Origin: Pythium myriotylum
Taxonomy: Eukaryota > Oomycota > Peronosporomycetes > Pythiales > Pythiaceae
Length of the DNA stretch: 64,000 nt
Reading direction: 5' to 3'
Assembly (NCBI GenBank): GCA_023091665.1
Contig: JALJCQ010000017.1
Coordinates: 1,736,001-1,800,000, forward strand
Positions 31,248-42,564 of the stretch are shown one piece after another. How positions within the stretch are numbered: position 1 is the stretch's first letter; each line of letters starts with the position of its first letter. A model generated the notes under the pieces. It did not search any database and was not told the DNA's origin. It worked only from the letters and a program-made list of their open reading frames with translations. The position numbers and the translations under genes were made by a program.

Positions 31248-31532
31248 CTATTCGTCCCGAACACGGTACGCCTCGGGCACACGGAAGAGCTTCTTCGGCG
31301 CCGCCTCAGCTGCCTTGTCGACACAGTTGTTGTAAGCCTGGAGGAGCGACTCGCACTTGATCAGCGCCTTGTTTCCGACATCCGCGTCCGGGGCGTCCTT
31401 AGACTGCTTTCCGTGTTCGTAGAAGCAAGCGAAGAACGGCTCGGCGACCTTGCCACAGCCAGCGGGCACGCGCGGGAAGTGTTTGCTCACGCACGGCACG
31501 TTCTCATCCGCCTGGATCGTCTCGGTCGCCAT
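31248..31532 (-). CDS. Twin CX9C (CHCH-like) mitochondrial protein
   Basis: A 94-residue protein from the ATG 31530-31532. Two CX9C motifs are visible, GCGKVAEPFFACF and KCESLLQAYNNCV, about 35 residues apart, plus one extra Cys near residue 14. This spacing is the hallmark of proteins oxidised by the Mia40 relay in the mitochondrial intermembrane space, such as cytochrome oxidase assembly factors. The exact family member is not recognised. It ends in a charged tail. It lies about 1.1 kb from ATP synthase subunit d and the HIG1 gene, making a small local group of mitochondrial genes that may be coincidental. Confidence 0.75.
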   Translation of the reverse strand: MATETIQADENVPCVSKHFPRVPAGCGKVAEPFFACFYEHGKQSKDAPDADVGNKALIKCESLLQAYNNCVDKAAEAAPKKLFRVPEAYRVRDE

Positions 31533-31958
31533 TGGCTTTCGTTATTCGACGCGGTTCGCAAAAGGTTTTGAAACTGTGACACTGACACGCACTCGGGCAA
31601 TACAAAGATCAAGACATGGGCCAAAGCCACCCATCAACAGAATGCCAGGATGTCTATTTGGATATTGAAACTGCTACACTAGCTAGGAGGAATAGCGAGC
31701 CAGAGTGGCGATCACGTGCCGTGAAGGGCTTCAGCTCGTCGACTGGAGCTGTTGAATCGAGATCTAGTTCGTGTTATCTGCGCAAACCCGAAAGCGATAT
31801 TAACTGCTCAGTGTCAGATCCTCATCAACACCAACGAGGTTGGGTGCCAACGAGCCAGTTGATCGCCCACGCCTAGAGCGCTGCGCTCCAAGGGTCAGCA
31901 GCAACTGAGGGCTGAGACGAGATCGCGGCTGGCTCGTTGGTTCCTCAACAAGCTGAGA
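31533..31958. other. Intergenic
   Basis: This 426-bp stretch separates two minus-strand genes. A plus-strand 86-codon frame (31616-31876) opens with an ATG at 31616 and has no recognisable features. Confidence 0.35.
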
Positions 31959-32283
31959 TCATACGTACGTGCCGTCGTCGTCCTCACCCTCTTCGAAGAA
32001 GAGGAACTGCGAGGCCTGGAAACTCAGGCCAGAGTCGATGGCAGCCGCCATCGAGGTCACTGCTGTCCGTGCAATCTGCTCAGCCACACAGCTCCCGTGA
32101 GCGCCAGTCGAAACACCTTCGCCGTCGGGTTGCGTCACGCACCGATCCTCCCAGTCTGTGCTTGCTGTTCTGGACCAGTCTCTCGATGGTCTCAACGCTG
32201 GAATTCTTATTGCCGGAGCGAGCCATCGCGCGCGTGATCGCTCGCGTCATGCGCACGCGCGCTCCGCTGCGGTAGAACGCCAT
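31959..32283 (-). CDS. Small two-exon hypothetical protein
   Basis: Exons 32143-32283 and 31959-32075, separated by a 67-nt GTGCGT...GAGCAG intron with consistent phase 0, give 85 residues. The ATG at 32281-32283 has a strong context (GCCATGG). The N-terminus is basic (MAFYRSGARVRMTRAITRAM) and could target mitochondria. The second exon has IARTAVTSMAAAIDSGLSFQ and an acidic end (EEGEDDDGTYV). The family was not recognised. A GTACGT just before the stop could be a further donor, so the C-terminus is uncertain. Confidence 0.5.
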
Positions 32284-32635
32284 GGCCCTGCCGCGCTGGT
32301 CAATCCCACACGTTGCTGTCCTCTCGTGCCCAATGGACCAAGCACATCGTATTTGAGAGGTTCCTGGATGAACTGATACGAACTGTTGCCTTGTTGATAC
32401 GAACCGTATCAGATTCCAAAGTGAAGCCACTTCAGCATCACGTCGGACTTGCAGGGTGTGGAAACGTGAGCGTCGTCAACGACGTCGAGCCGATAATGGC
32501 GTTATCGAGGGCGCCTTCTCAGGACACCACAGCATAGTACGTAGTGCGACGCAGGAACCGATTCTGTGACGGACCAAACGTCAGCCTTTGCATTCGAGAA
32601 TTCTTCAGACATTCATTAAATATGACGCTACTTTT
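32284..32635. other. Intergenic
   Basis: There are 352 bp between two minus-strand genes. No gene or repeat was seen. Confidence 0.4.
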
Positions 32636-33187
32636 TCACGGATGTGTACTACCACCGGCGTGGGCATGGCCGTGGTGTTCTTCGTCGTGAGATGTCGGGA
32701 TGAACCACCCCCAATCTGGATCGCAGCATGCCTCTGCGCTCTCGGTGTTTTGGTTGCAGAAGGAGCAGTTCCGATGGATCTTGTCGCCATGGGCCTCCTG
32801 GCCATCCTTCGCGCCAGTCTCGAGTGATGACCCACACGAAGTCATGGTCTCTGTTGAGGTCGTCCCAGGAATGGACTTTTCCTCTACGCTTGGTGGAAAG
32901 CTCGTCGATCTATGGGATCGGGGTAGCCTCATTTGTGGCGCATCTGGAGCTTCTTGTGCTGGATTCTCCTCGACGTCATTCGCCCCAGAGACTAGCATTT
33001 GGCTCTCGTTCTCCTCGTGCTCGTGTCCTTCCTCGCCCTCATAATATCTTGCCACGGACAAACTCGTGATACCGACCACGACTCCCAGCACAACCGCTGG
33101 ATTCTCGCGCACAAATTGCACAGCTCGGACTACCTCGTTCGCGGTTGGGAAGAACGATGCCGCGGCTTCTGCCTCCTCGATCAGCAT
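32636..33187 (-). CDS. 'WGW' family membrane-anchored protein, member 2
   Basis: A 183-residue protein from the ATG 33185-33187. The frame extends upstream to a GTG. The plan is: FFPTANEVVRAVQFVRENP, a hydrophobic segment (AVVLGVVVGITSLSVA), an acidic Glu/His linker, a Cys pair region (NCSFCNQNTESAEACC), then PDWGWFIPTSHDEE and a His/Gly-rich tail. The N-terminal FFPT...E...VREnP block and the C-terminal WGW block match the plus-strand gene at 23196. The middle is not alignable. The extra cysteines and histidines are absent from member 1. The function is unknown. Confidence 0.7.
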   Translation of the reverse strand: MLIEEAEAAASFFPTANEVVRAVQFVRENPAVVLGVVVGITSLSVARYYEGEEGHEHEENESQMLVSGANDVEENPAQEAPDAPQMRLPRSHRSTSFPPSVEEKSIPGTTSTETMTSCGSSLETGAKDGQEAHGDKIHRNCSFCNQNTESAEACCDPDWGWFIPTSHDEEHHGHAHAGGSTHP

Positions 33188-34182
<995 letters not shown>

Positions 34183-34858
34183 GCGGTCGGACCTGCTGGC
34201 TTGCACGCTCGGTGCGACGTCGACACTCTTTCTCTGCTGCTATCAGCTTGTCTATTCAATCCCAGCTCTCGTCAATGTTGGTGGGCTACTTCCATTGCTG
34301 TGGGCCAGTTCTCTTGGCGCTGCAAACAGTGATGTGGCAGCGACAGCGGCAACCCGAGCTAGCATTGTAAAGATGCTTGGAATATGAATTATGGCTGACT
34401 GTGGTCCCAAAAGATGCTGATGTTTCACCCAGTGGTTCTATTTCTCACTGTCTGTATCTGTCTATCTCTTGCTGTAATTTGGATGCAAGCCAAGTTGTCG
34501 AGTCACGCGGCGGGTTATTGCAATTCAGCGACCGCACTTGATGGACGCTTCTGGCAACGAACATGTTGATCGACGGCTGCTCAGCAGTGTACAACTTGCG
34601 TATGCTCGATGTTGGAGATGTGCGTAGCTCCTCATTGAAGGTCACCAAGCCTGTCACACAGTGCATGCCAAGCCCAGATAACTGAGGTGTGTACCGTGAT
34701 CAAACAGTGTTGATGATAGAGTAAAACCCAGCCAGAAAGCTTGAAGCTTCTGCTGCACGAGCTAGCCGTGAGTACATTGAAATGATTAGCTAGACTAGTA
34801 CATTCTACGCGTCAGGGCCAGCGAGCGCCCGGATACCGGAAGACGTAAGGCAGCAAAC
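34183..34858. other. Intergenic, convergent
   Basis: A 676-bp stretch between ubiquitin-L40 and RACK1. No gene was seen. A short minus-strand frame (34445-34666) has no features. Confidence 0.4.
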
Positions 34859-35812
34859 TTAGTTGCCAACGGCCCAGACACGGATGGCACCATCGGTGTA
34901 GCCCGAGAAGAGGACCGAGCCGTCCGCCGACCAGGCAAGCGACACGGCGTGCGGCACCTGGGCGAGCTTGCCCTTCGGCTGCTCGAACTCCGGCTGGAGG
35001 TCGTGGACGACGATCTTCGACTCGAGGTCCCAGATCTTGATGCCCGACGACGTGGCAGCGCAGAGCCAGTAGCGGTTGGGCGAGAACACGAGGGCGTGGA
35101 TGATGTCGCCGGCCACGAGCGAGTAGAGGCGCTTGCCCTCGTTGAGGTCCCAGAGGTTGGCGGTGCCGTCCTTGCCACCCGAAGCGCAGATCGATCCATC
35201 AGGCGAGACGGTGACGGTGTTGAGGTAGCCCTGGTGGCCGAAGAGGTTCGTGCGGAGCTTGCAGTTGGCAAGGTTCCAGATCTTGACAACCTTGTCCCAG
35301 CCGGCCGAGACGATCAGCGGGTTGGCCGTCGACGGCGAGAAGCGCACGCACGAGACCCACTCGGTGTGGCCCTCGTCGGTGATCGTGTACTTGCACTCGC
35401 CGAGGGTGTTCCAGAGCTTGATGGTCTTGTCGCGCGAGCCCGAGACGATCTGGCGGTTGTCGGCGCTGAAGGCAACCGAGAGCACATCCTTGGTGTGTCC
35501 GACGAAGCGGCGCGTGGTGATGCCCGTGTTCAGGTCCCAGAGACGGAGCGTGCCATCCCACGAGCCCGAGAGCGCGAACTGGCCGTCCGACGAGATCACG
35601 ACGTCCTGGACGAAGTGCGAGTGGCCGGTGAGACGGCGGCGCTCGAAGCCGTACGACTCGCCGTCGTGGGTGAGCTGCCAGACCACGAGGGTCTTGTCGC
35701 GCGAGCCCGAGACGAGGAGGTTCGGGTTCTCGCGAGTGGTGGCGAGCGCCGTGACGGCCTTGCCGTTGTGCGCCGCGAGGGTGCCGCGCGGGTAGATGCT
35801 CGTGTCAGCCAT
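34859..35812 (-). CDS. RACK1: RACK1, ribosome-associated WD40 scaffold
   Basis: A 317-residue single-exon gene with seven WD repeats (for example [57 protein letters not shown] and [14 protein letters not shown]), each with the GH...WD spacing. The N-terminal [15 protein letters not shown] and overall length are those of RACK1. It sits on the 40S head and docks protein kinase C and other signalling proteins. It diverges from LAMTOR3 across 270 bp that contain a CCAAT element. The GC-rich third positions suggest high expression. Confidence 0.97.
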   Translation of the reverse strand: MADTSIYPRGTLAAHNGKAVTALATTRENPNLLVSGSRDKTLVVWQLTHDGESYGFERRRLTGHSHFVQDVVISSDGQFALSGSWDGTLRLWDLNTGITTRRFVGHTKDVLSVAFSADNRQIVSGSRDKTIKLWNTLGECKYTITDEGHTEWVSCVRFSPSTANPLIVSAGWDKVVKIWNLANCKLRTNLFGHQGYLNTVTVSPDGSICASGGKDGTANLWDLNEGKRLYSLVAGDIIHALVFSPNRYWLCAATSSGIKIWDLESKIVVHDLQPEFEQPKGKLAQVPHAVSLAWSADGSVLFSGYTDGAIRVWAVGN

Positions 35813-36012
35813 GGTGCCTTGAGGTTCTTCCGGGTTTTACTGGAATGGAGGAGACTCGTGCCGGATGGTGACCCCCTCGGGAGCCGAGAGCTCAGATGAC
35901 CACCAGTATTAAGGTTCTCCAATTGGTTGAAACTGTCAACACAAGTATGTACCACCATGGACTATGGCCGTTGTATGTGGTATTAGAGGCTACTGAGATT
36001 GTGTTAACTGTA

Positions 36013-36032
36013 TTTTGACCAATCCCATCGGT
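36013..36032 (+). promoter_or_regulatory. CCAAT-containing element between RACK1 and LAMTOR3
   Basis: TTGACCAATCCCATCGGT (36015-36032) is identical, over 18 nt, to 60022-60039 upstream of Got1. It lies about 50 bp upstream of the LAMTOR3 ATG and 200 bp upstream of RACK1. The role is inferred. Confidence 0.45.
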
Positions 36033-36082
36033 TGACTACATGAGAACGCTCTCTGCAGGAAGAGAAGTATTGACGCCCGAGC

Positions 36083-36679
36083 ATGTCGGCAGGAGATCTG
36101 GTGCGTCGGTCGAGCGCGTGTGCTCTCCTGTGCCGAGTGCTGAGCGGTGCCGTGTGTCTCCCGTAGAGTCCCGTGCTCACTGAGCAGCTCCAGGCCGCGC
36201 TGGACAGGTACGCAACGTCGGTCTGGCTCGGATTTCCACTGGGCTCACCATGACACGCTACCAGGTTCGACAAACTGCACGCGATCCTCGTGTCGACCGT
36301 CGAAGGCGTGCCGCTTCTCAACGTCACGGCCAGTAGCGCCCCTGATCTCCCGTTCGATTTCGCTGAGACCGTGCTGCCCACTGTTTTCTCTGGCGCCGCT
36401 GAGCAGGTACTGAGCTACCGAGTCGGAGCGCTGCTGACATGCAAGATCTAACGACTGGAATCGTAGATTGGCAAACTCCACTTCGGTGCTGTGCAGAGCG
36501 TGACTTCATTCTACGGACGAGACCTCGTGCTACTCCACGCCAATGACCAGCCTCTCGTGCTGACGCTTGTGGCTGCCCAGTCAGCCCAAGTTGGTGCCTT
36601 GCAGGCGCTCGCCGTGCAGGTGCGGGATGCCCTCGCGCCGTTGAAAAGAAGCGTCGAAAGCGTGGATGTGCAGCACTAG
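36083..36679 (+). CDS. LAMTOR3: LAMTOR3 (MP1)-like Ragulator subunit, four exons
   Basis: Exons 36083-36100, 36167-36207, 36265-36406 and 36467-36679 (introns of 66, 57 and 60 nt) give 137 residues. FDKLHAILVSTVEGVPLLNV matches the MP1 core LHAIVVSDRDGVPVIKV. The rest keeps the roadblock/LC7 fold order, with a Phe/Gly-containing strand and a Leu-rich helix, and ends in APLKRSVESV. LAMTOR3 is part of the lysosomal/vacuolar Ragulator scaffold for MAPK and TORC1 signalling. Exon 1 encodes only six residues. The stop is 71 bp from the stop of the EXS gene. Confidence 0.8.
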
Positions 36680-36750
36680 AGAAACTGAAGTGCAGAGAAA
36701 ACGATCGCTATGCAAATCTATGGCGTTGTCTATGTTGGTATTATATCCGT

Positions 36751-38367
36751 CTATGCATTATCTTTTGTGGACAGAAGTCCGTAGGTTTCGTCGGCATCGT
36801 CACCGCTCGAACGGGGTTTACGATGAGACGTCGTATTAGCCGTCAGTGAGAACGCAGCAGTTGATGAGGTCGACGTTGGTTCCAGCTTAGTGGGCGAGTT
36901 CGTCGCCGACAGGTTCCCCAACCGAATACCTCTGAGCGGCGGTGACGTTACGGACGCGGGAGGAGCAGGAGGGGACTCGTCATCGCTTGTTTTCTCGCCG
37001 TCTCGCCTCGATTGGCGTGAATCCTGCTCGGTTTTCGTAGTCGAACGGGGTGGCGCAGTGTGGGCCACGCGGAGGACACCCAGTTCTACGCCGCCCACAC
37101 TGGTTTCGTCAGCTGGGGAATGGCTGTCCGGATCATGCTCCCCTTCTTCATCATCGTCCTCGGTCATGAGTGGCATCTTCTCCAGACCTTGCTCCAGTTC
37201 CATGCTGTCCTCTGAAAGCTTCTTGCTGCCAAGGATTTCGAGCTTGATGCATTGCCACTCGACGCGCAGCACATTCCACACACAACGCCGCACGACTTCG
37301 GCAAGCATCGAGAGCATTTTGAAATCCACCCCATAGTATTCCCAACCAAACCACTTGGTGACCCACAGGATCCGAAGCAGAAAATCAACGAGGATCACAA
37401 CATAGTAGAGGATGCGTGGACGGTAAAGCAACTGGTGGCGCAAGAAGCGTACGCGCTTTGGAAGGTTCGGTTGTCCGAGACCCCAATCCATAATGACATC
37501 CCACAGAAACGAATAGAGCGAGTTGAAGACGGCGCAACAAAGGAAGAGGGTGCTCTTGTCGAGACGCGTGGTAGCATACCCCATCACTTGCGGAAACGCA
37601 CCTACCGAGATGACCAACAGGCTCGACCCGTACTTGAGCGTGTTGAGCAGGTGCAAGAAGCGGTCATTCGCGCTCGAGGTGCGCTGGAACGAGATGAGAC
37701 ACTGCGTGGCGCGAATAATGTACGGCATGCTCGCGGCAAAATAGGGCAGCGGTGAAGCCTTCATCTTCGAAACGTAAGACGCCTTGAGCTCGTCCATTTC
37801 TTGCGTCAGCGACAACGTCAGCAGCATCCACGCGACAGCCGAGTCCTGGATGAACTTGGAGAGCGACGTGAGTCCATCGGCGAGAAAGACCTCAATGAAG
37901 GGCGTGGCGTGCGGCGGCAGCGCGAGCGAGAAGTTCTGGAAGGGCCAAAGGCATCGCCCGAGGCGGCGGATCAAGAAGTACCGCGCCTTGCGGTGCATGA
38001 TGTCGAATGGCCAGAAGAGCATCATCGCCGCGACGAAGCAGTAGAGCACGAGCAGAAGCTCCATCTGGACCTCGTCCACGCCGAACGCGTCGCCTCGACG
38101 CCAGGCCTCGAACCCGAAGAGCAAGAACTGGATCGCGAGCAAGGATCCGCCGAAGGCCGCGATGCCTCCGGCGGTCGGGACCTCGTCGCGCCGCATGTCC
38201 ATGACCTTGTCGAAGGCCAGCTCGTGTCGCTTGAAGACGCGCACGTTCCACGCGAGCCCGAGCAGGAAGACGTTGAGCGAGAGCGGTCCGCACATGAAGA
38301 ACCACGTGTTGACGCGGCGCGGCGGCGCGGCGGCCGCCGCCATCGTCTCGGGCGCGAGCGAGGCCAT
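36751..38367 (-). CDS. EXS-domain membrane protein (ERD1/XPR1 type)
   Basis: A 538-residue single exon from the ATG 38365-38367. The frame runs to a GTG further upstream. Several hydrophobic helices occupy residues about 20-360. Typical EXS pieces include LWPFQNFSLAL, FIEVFLADGLTSLSKFIQD, YIIRATQCLISFQRT, LNTLKYGSSLLVI and FLWDVIMDWGLGQ. There is no N-terminal SPX domain, so the protein is more like yeast Erd1 (Golgi phosphate recycling) than the XPR1 phosphate exporter. The C-terminal 140 residues are acidic and Ser/Thr/Pro-rich and probably cytosolic. The substrate is inferred from the family only. Confidence 0.88.
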   Translation of the reverse strand: MASLAPETMAAAAAPPRRVNTWFFMCGPLSLNVFLLGLAWNVRVFKRHELAFDKVMDMRRDEVPTAGGIAAFGGSLLAIQFLLFGFEAWRRGDAFGVDEVQMELLLVLYCFVAAMMLFWPFDIMHRKARYFLIRRLGRCLWPFQNFSLALPPHATPFIEVFLADGLTSLSKFIQDSAVAWMLLTLSLTQEMDELKASYVSKMKASPLPYFAASMPYIIRATQCLISFQRTSSANDRFLHLLNTLKYGSSLLVISVGAFPQVMGYATTRLDKSTLFLCCAVFNSLYSFLWDVIMDWGLGQPNLPKRVRFLRHQLLYRPRILYYVVILVDFLLRILWVTKWFGWEYYGVDFKMLSMLAEVVRRCVWNVLRVEWQCIKLEILGSKKLSEDSMELEQGLEKMPLMTEDDDEEGEHDPDSHSPADETSVGGVELGVLRVAHTAPPRSTTKTEQDSRQSRRDGEKTSDDESPPAPPASVTSPPLRGIRLGNLSATNSPTKLEPTSTSSTAAFSLTANTTSHRKPRSSGDDADETYGLLSTKDNA

Positions 38368-38552
38368 GAGGGAGAGATCCCCTTTGAGTGGCGCCTGCGC
38401 AAACACAGGCGTTCCGAGTATTCATTGATAGAGTCTCGTGTGAACAGAGATAGTGTGCACTGAAGCGTATCATTCGTATTTATTTTCTATGTCGCATGCG
38501 TTGAGAGAGGTAACCAAGACTGAGAAGAGTCGCGCATGGAGCCATTCTCGTC

Positions 38553-39519
38553 TCACAGCTTGCGCACGTGGCAGGCGTCGGCTTGCTTGATGAGGGCGAG
38601 CAGCGTCTCGTGGACGTCGCCCTTGCCGTTCGAGGCCACGAGGTTGCGCGTGCTGAGCGTGAACGGGTTGCCTTCGCTGTCCGTGACCTTGCCGCCGGCC
38701 TCGGCGACCAGCAGCGTGCCGGCGGCGATGTCCCACGAGTTGAGGTCCAGTTCGTAAAACGCCTGCGACAGAGCAGAGCGCACGGTTAGTCAGCGCCGAG
38801 CGATCCCGCGGCGGCGAGAGCCGTACCGTTTGGCGCCCGCAGCACGTCCACGCGAGCTCGAGCGCGGACGCGCCTTGCAGGCGGATGCCGCGACACTTGG
38901 CCGAGAACTCGCGCACGCAGTCGAGCATGGGCAGGCGCACGCCGTTCTTCGTGCCGATGCCGAAGGCCACGAGCGCCTCGCTGAACGTCTCCTCGCTGCT
39001 CACGTGCACAGGCTCGCCGTTCCACTTGGTGCCGTGGCCCTTTTGCGCCGAGAAGAGCTCGTCGCGGTACGGGTCGAGAATGACACCGACGACGACCTCG
39101 CCCTTGTGGGCGCACGCGACAGAGACGACGCTCGCGGGTCGGTGGTGCACGAAGTTGGTCGTGCCGTCGATCGGGTCCACGATCCAGAGCCACTCCTTGG
39201 CGACCATCTCCTGGAGCGCGCGCGCCGAGGCCTCGCTGCCGGGCTCGACGTCCTCTTCGCCGAGGAACTCGTGGTGCGGGAAGGCCTCGCGGATCGTGTC
39301 GAAGATGAGGTCCTGGCACTGCTTGTCGACGACCGTGACGAGGTCGTCCTTGTTGCTCTTGGTCTTCTCGACCACGACGGTCTGGAGCCGCGCCTTCATG
39401 TGGTCGCCCGCGGCGCGCGCGGCCTTGACGGCGACGGCGAGCACGGCGTCGAGCGAGGCACTCGGCGCCTCGGCCGAGCCCGTGCGCGCGCGCTTGGTCG
39501 GCGACCCGGAGCTGCTCAT
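38553..39519 (-). CDS. Inositol monophosphatase family enzyme
   Basis: Exons 38827-39519 and 38553-38762 (64-nt intron, phase 0) encode 300 residues. The metal-binding motifs are complete: GEED (motif around residue 98), WIVDPIDGTTNF, and WDIAAGTLLVAEAGG across the second exon. This family hydrolyses myo-inositol phosphates with magnesium and is inhibited by lithium. The start chosen is the ATG 39517-39519 (MSSSGSPTKRART). Another ATG at 39622-39624 would add 35 residues. Confidence 0.93.
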
Positions 39520-39712
39520 GGGGTCCGGAGGAAATCGTGTTGTGGCGAATCTCCCACGGCCGCACAAAGTTCGAGAATTGAAACCCTCCACGATCGCACA
39601 ACACCAGCTGGCGCCAAGCGCCATTCCCAATATTCCGGAAAACCCACTAAGATAAGCTACTATGGACGTTGAAGTCGAAGCTCCCGAGCAGCTCCGGTCA
39701 CGGCGACGCCTG

Positions 39713-40510
39713 CTGCCGCGCCACGAGCGCCTTGTACACGCCGCCAGGCAGCGCCATCAGCTGCTCGTGCGTGCCCTGCTCCACGATCGACCCGTCCCTC
39801 GTCACCGCGATGAGGTCCGCGTGGCGGATCGTCGACAGGCGGTGCGCCACGATGATCGTCGTGCGCTTCTTGAGCGCCAGCAGCCGGTCCAGCGACGCCT
39901 GCACCACGCGCTCGCTCTCGTTGTCCAGCGCGCTCGTCGCCTCGTCCAGCAGCAGCACCTCCGGGTCGCGCAGGATCGCGCGCGCGATCGCGATGCGCTG
40001 CTTCTGCCCGCCAGACACCTGCGCGCCGCGGTCGCCCACGTCCGTGTCGAAGCCGTTCGGGAAGTTGACGATAAAGTCGTACGCGTTCGCCTTCTTCGCA
40101 GCATCCTCCACCTCCTCGCGGCTCGCGCGGGGCTTCCCCATCGCGATGTTCTCGCCGATCGTGCCGGCGAACAGCACCGGCTCCTGTGACACCAGCGAGA
40201 TGCGCTCGCGCAGCCACGCCAAGTTGAGACGGCGCAGGTCTGTGCCGTCCAGCGTGACTGACCCGGCGGCCGGGTCGTAGAAGCGCTCCAACAGCGAGAT
40301 GGCCGTGCTCTTGCCGCTGCCGCTCGCGCCGACGAGCGCCACGGTCTGGCCTGCCGCGATGCGCAGGTTGTAGTTCTTGTAGATGGACGCGTCCGGACGC
40401 GACGGGTATGCGAACGCGACGCCGTTGAACTCGATGTTGCCGGCGAGTGTTGGCAGCTTTTCTCCGCTGTCGGATGTCGCGTCGATCTCGGGCGTGCGGT
40501 CGATGATGCG
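39713..40510 (-). repeat. NBD2 block of ABC copy A
   Basis: A 798-bp block coding for the second nucleotide-binding domain. It is the same length as, and to my reading identical to, 43988-44785 (B) and 48336-49133 (C). The flanks diverge abruptly. Confidence 0.85.
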
Positions 40511-41636
40511 AAACACGCGTTGTGCGGCGCGCTGGGTCTTCGACGGATCTGTTGCGTTCTCGGTTGCAGTTCCAATTGCAAAGGAACTGAACATCATCAC
40601 CTGGATCACCATGAACATTTGTTCAAATGTAATGCGTCCGCTGCTCACCCACCTGGCGCCGACGTAGAAAAGAAGAGCTAGACTTAGCCATGTCGAGCCT
40701 TGAGCAATACCGAAAGCCACACCACCGAGAATTCCAGTCCGTGTGTCAGTGGAGGATGTTGCATGGATGAGCAGGTGGGACTCTGCTATCTTCTTCTCCT
40801 CCATGGAGAACGAGGCAACCGTGCGAATGGCACCAATCGCTTCTAACACCAAAGAACCGGCAGCGGAGTCTGCGCTCGCGAAGTGGGAATTGTTCGTGCC
40901 GTTCAGAACGGTTCCTTGAAGCGTGGACGCGAGAATCATGATGGGTGAGACAGAAAGTAGCAGCAACGTCATCTCCCAGCTGAAGTAGAAAGCAAAGCTG
41001 AAACCGATCGTGAGCGTAGCTACGGTCACTAGCCCTTGGCTCAAAGCTCCTGATGTCATCCCCTGAAGCACCGCAGAGTCTGTGGTCAGCAGAGTTAGGA
41101 GAGAACCGGATGAGTTCTCGTCGAAATCGAACCAGCCAACTTCTTGACGAAGCATAGCAGAGAAAGTAGCGAGCCGAACGCGTGAGACCAGTCGTTGTGA
41201 TGCGACTGCAAACCCGTAGTTTTGCAAAATGCTTGAGATCAGGAAAGAGACACCCAGGCCAACAAAGCCAAGCGACCACTTGTGCGCCGTGGCCAACAGT
41301 TCGCTCCGAGAATGATCTTCGAAAAATACGACGAGGATCTTGGTCAGAAGCACACCCCACAAGGGGTACATGGCAGCGTTGATGATGGCGCGAACCCACC
41401 AGCAAGCAAGTACGCCAATTCTGGCAGAGTGAATCGCCACAAGCGAGAAGCAGGAACACGTTGATCGTTGTCAAGTCTAGCACTTGCCATCGAGGGAATC
41501 CTCACCTCAGTAGTCACTTCAAACGACTCGACTACATCACTCACTGCCGCAACTTGATTCTCACGTTCCAGCATCGCCTTCGATTCATGAGCCGAATCAC
41601 CGTAGCTATACTGGCTTTGGGCTTCAACCAGCAAGT

Positions 41637-42564
41637 GGTAATGACCACTCGGATTCTTCATCAACTCCTCGTGCGTACCCAGCTCCACAATCGACCCACG
41701 ACTGTGCACCGCGATCTTGCTCGCGTTCCGGATCGTCGACAAACGGTGCGCCACGATGATCGTCGTGCGGCTAGACGACGCCAGCAACCGGTCGAGTGAC
41801 TCCTGCACGATACGCTCGCTCTCCGTGTCCAACGCACTCGTGGCCTCGTCCAACAAGAGGATGGGAGGGTTCTTGATGATGGCGCGCGCGATAGCGATGC
41901 GCTGCTTCTGGCCGCCCGACAGCTGCGCGCCGCGCTCGCCCACCTCGGTCTGGAAACCCTGCGGGAACTCCTTGATGAACGTGTACGCGTTCGCCATCTT
42001 GGCCGCCTCCACCACCTGCTCGTCCGTCGCGCCAGGACACCCGTGTCGGATGTTCTCCATGATGGACGTCGCGAACAGCGCCGGTTCCTGGCCCACCAGA
42101 CCCACCTGCTCGCGAAGCCACTTGACGTTCAGCTCGCGCACGTCGACACCATCCAACTTGACCGCACCGCTCAGCGGGTCGTAAAACCTCTCCAACAACG
42201 ACACGATCGTCGACTTGCCACTGCCGCTCGGACCCACCAGTGCCACGGTCTCGCCCGGCTCGATCGACAGCGAGTAGTTGCTGCACACTTTGACCTCCGG
42301 ACGAGACGGGTACGCGAACGAGACACAGTCGATCTCGATCTTGCCTGCGACCTTGTCAAGTTTCTTGCCGTCTTCACTGAGCGGGTCGATGAGTGACTGT
42401 CGGTGGATGACGGCGAAGACGTCGTAGGCTGCGGCTCGGGCCGAGAAGATGGCTTGTACACTTGGACCGGCCTGGCCGAGAGCCATTGCCCCTAGCATGA
42501 CGCAAAAGAAAATGGTAAACACTTTCCCTCCGTCGTAGCAGTCTGTTGTACAGCCGTCTCGACG
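41637..42564 (-). repeat. NBD1 block of ABC copy A
   Basis: A 928-bp block coding for the first nucleotide-binding domain and the end of the first membrane domain. It appears identical to 50243-51170 in copy C. Copy B (45949-46786) matches over 838 bp with a handful of substitutions. Confidence 0.85.
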
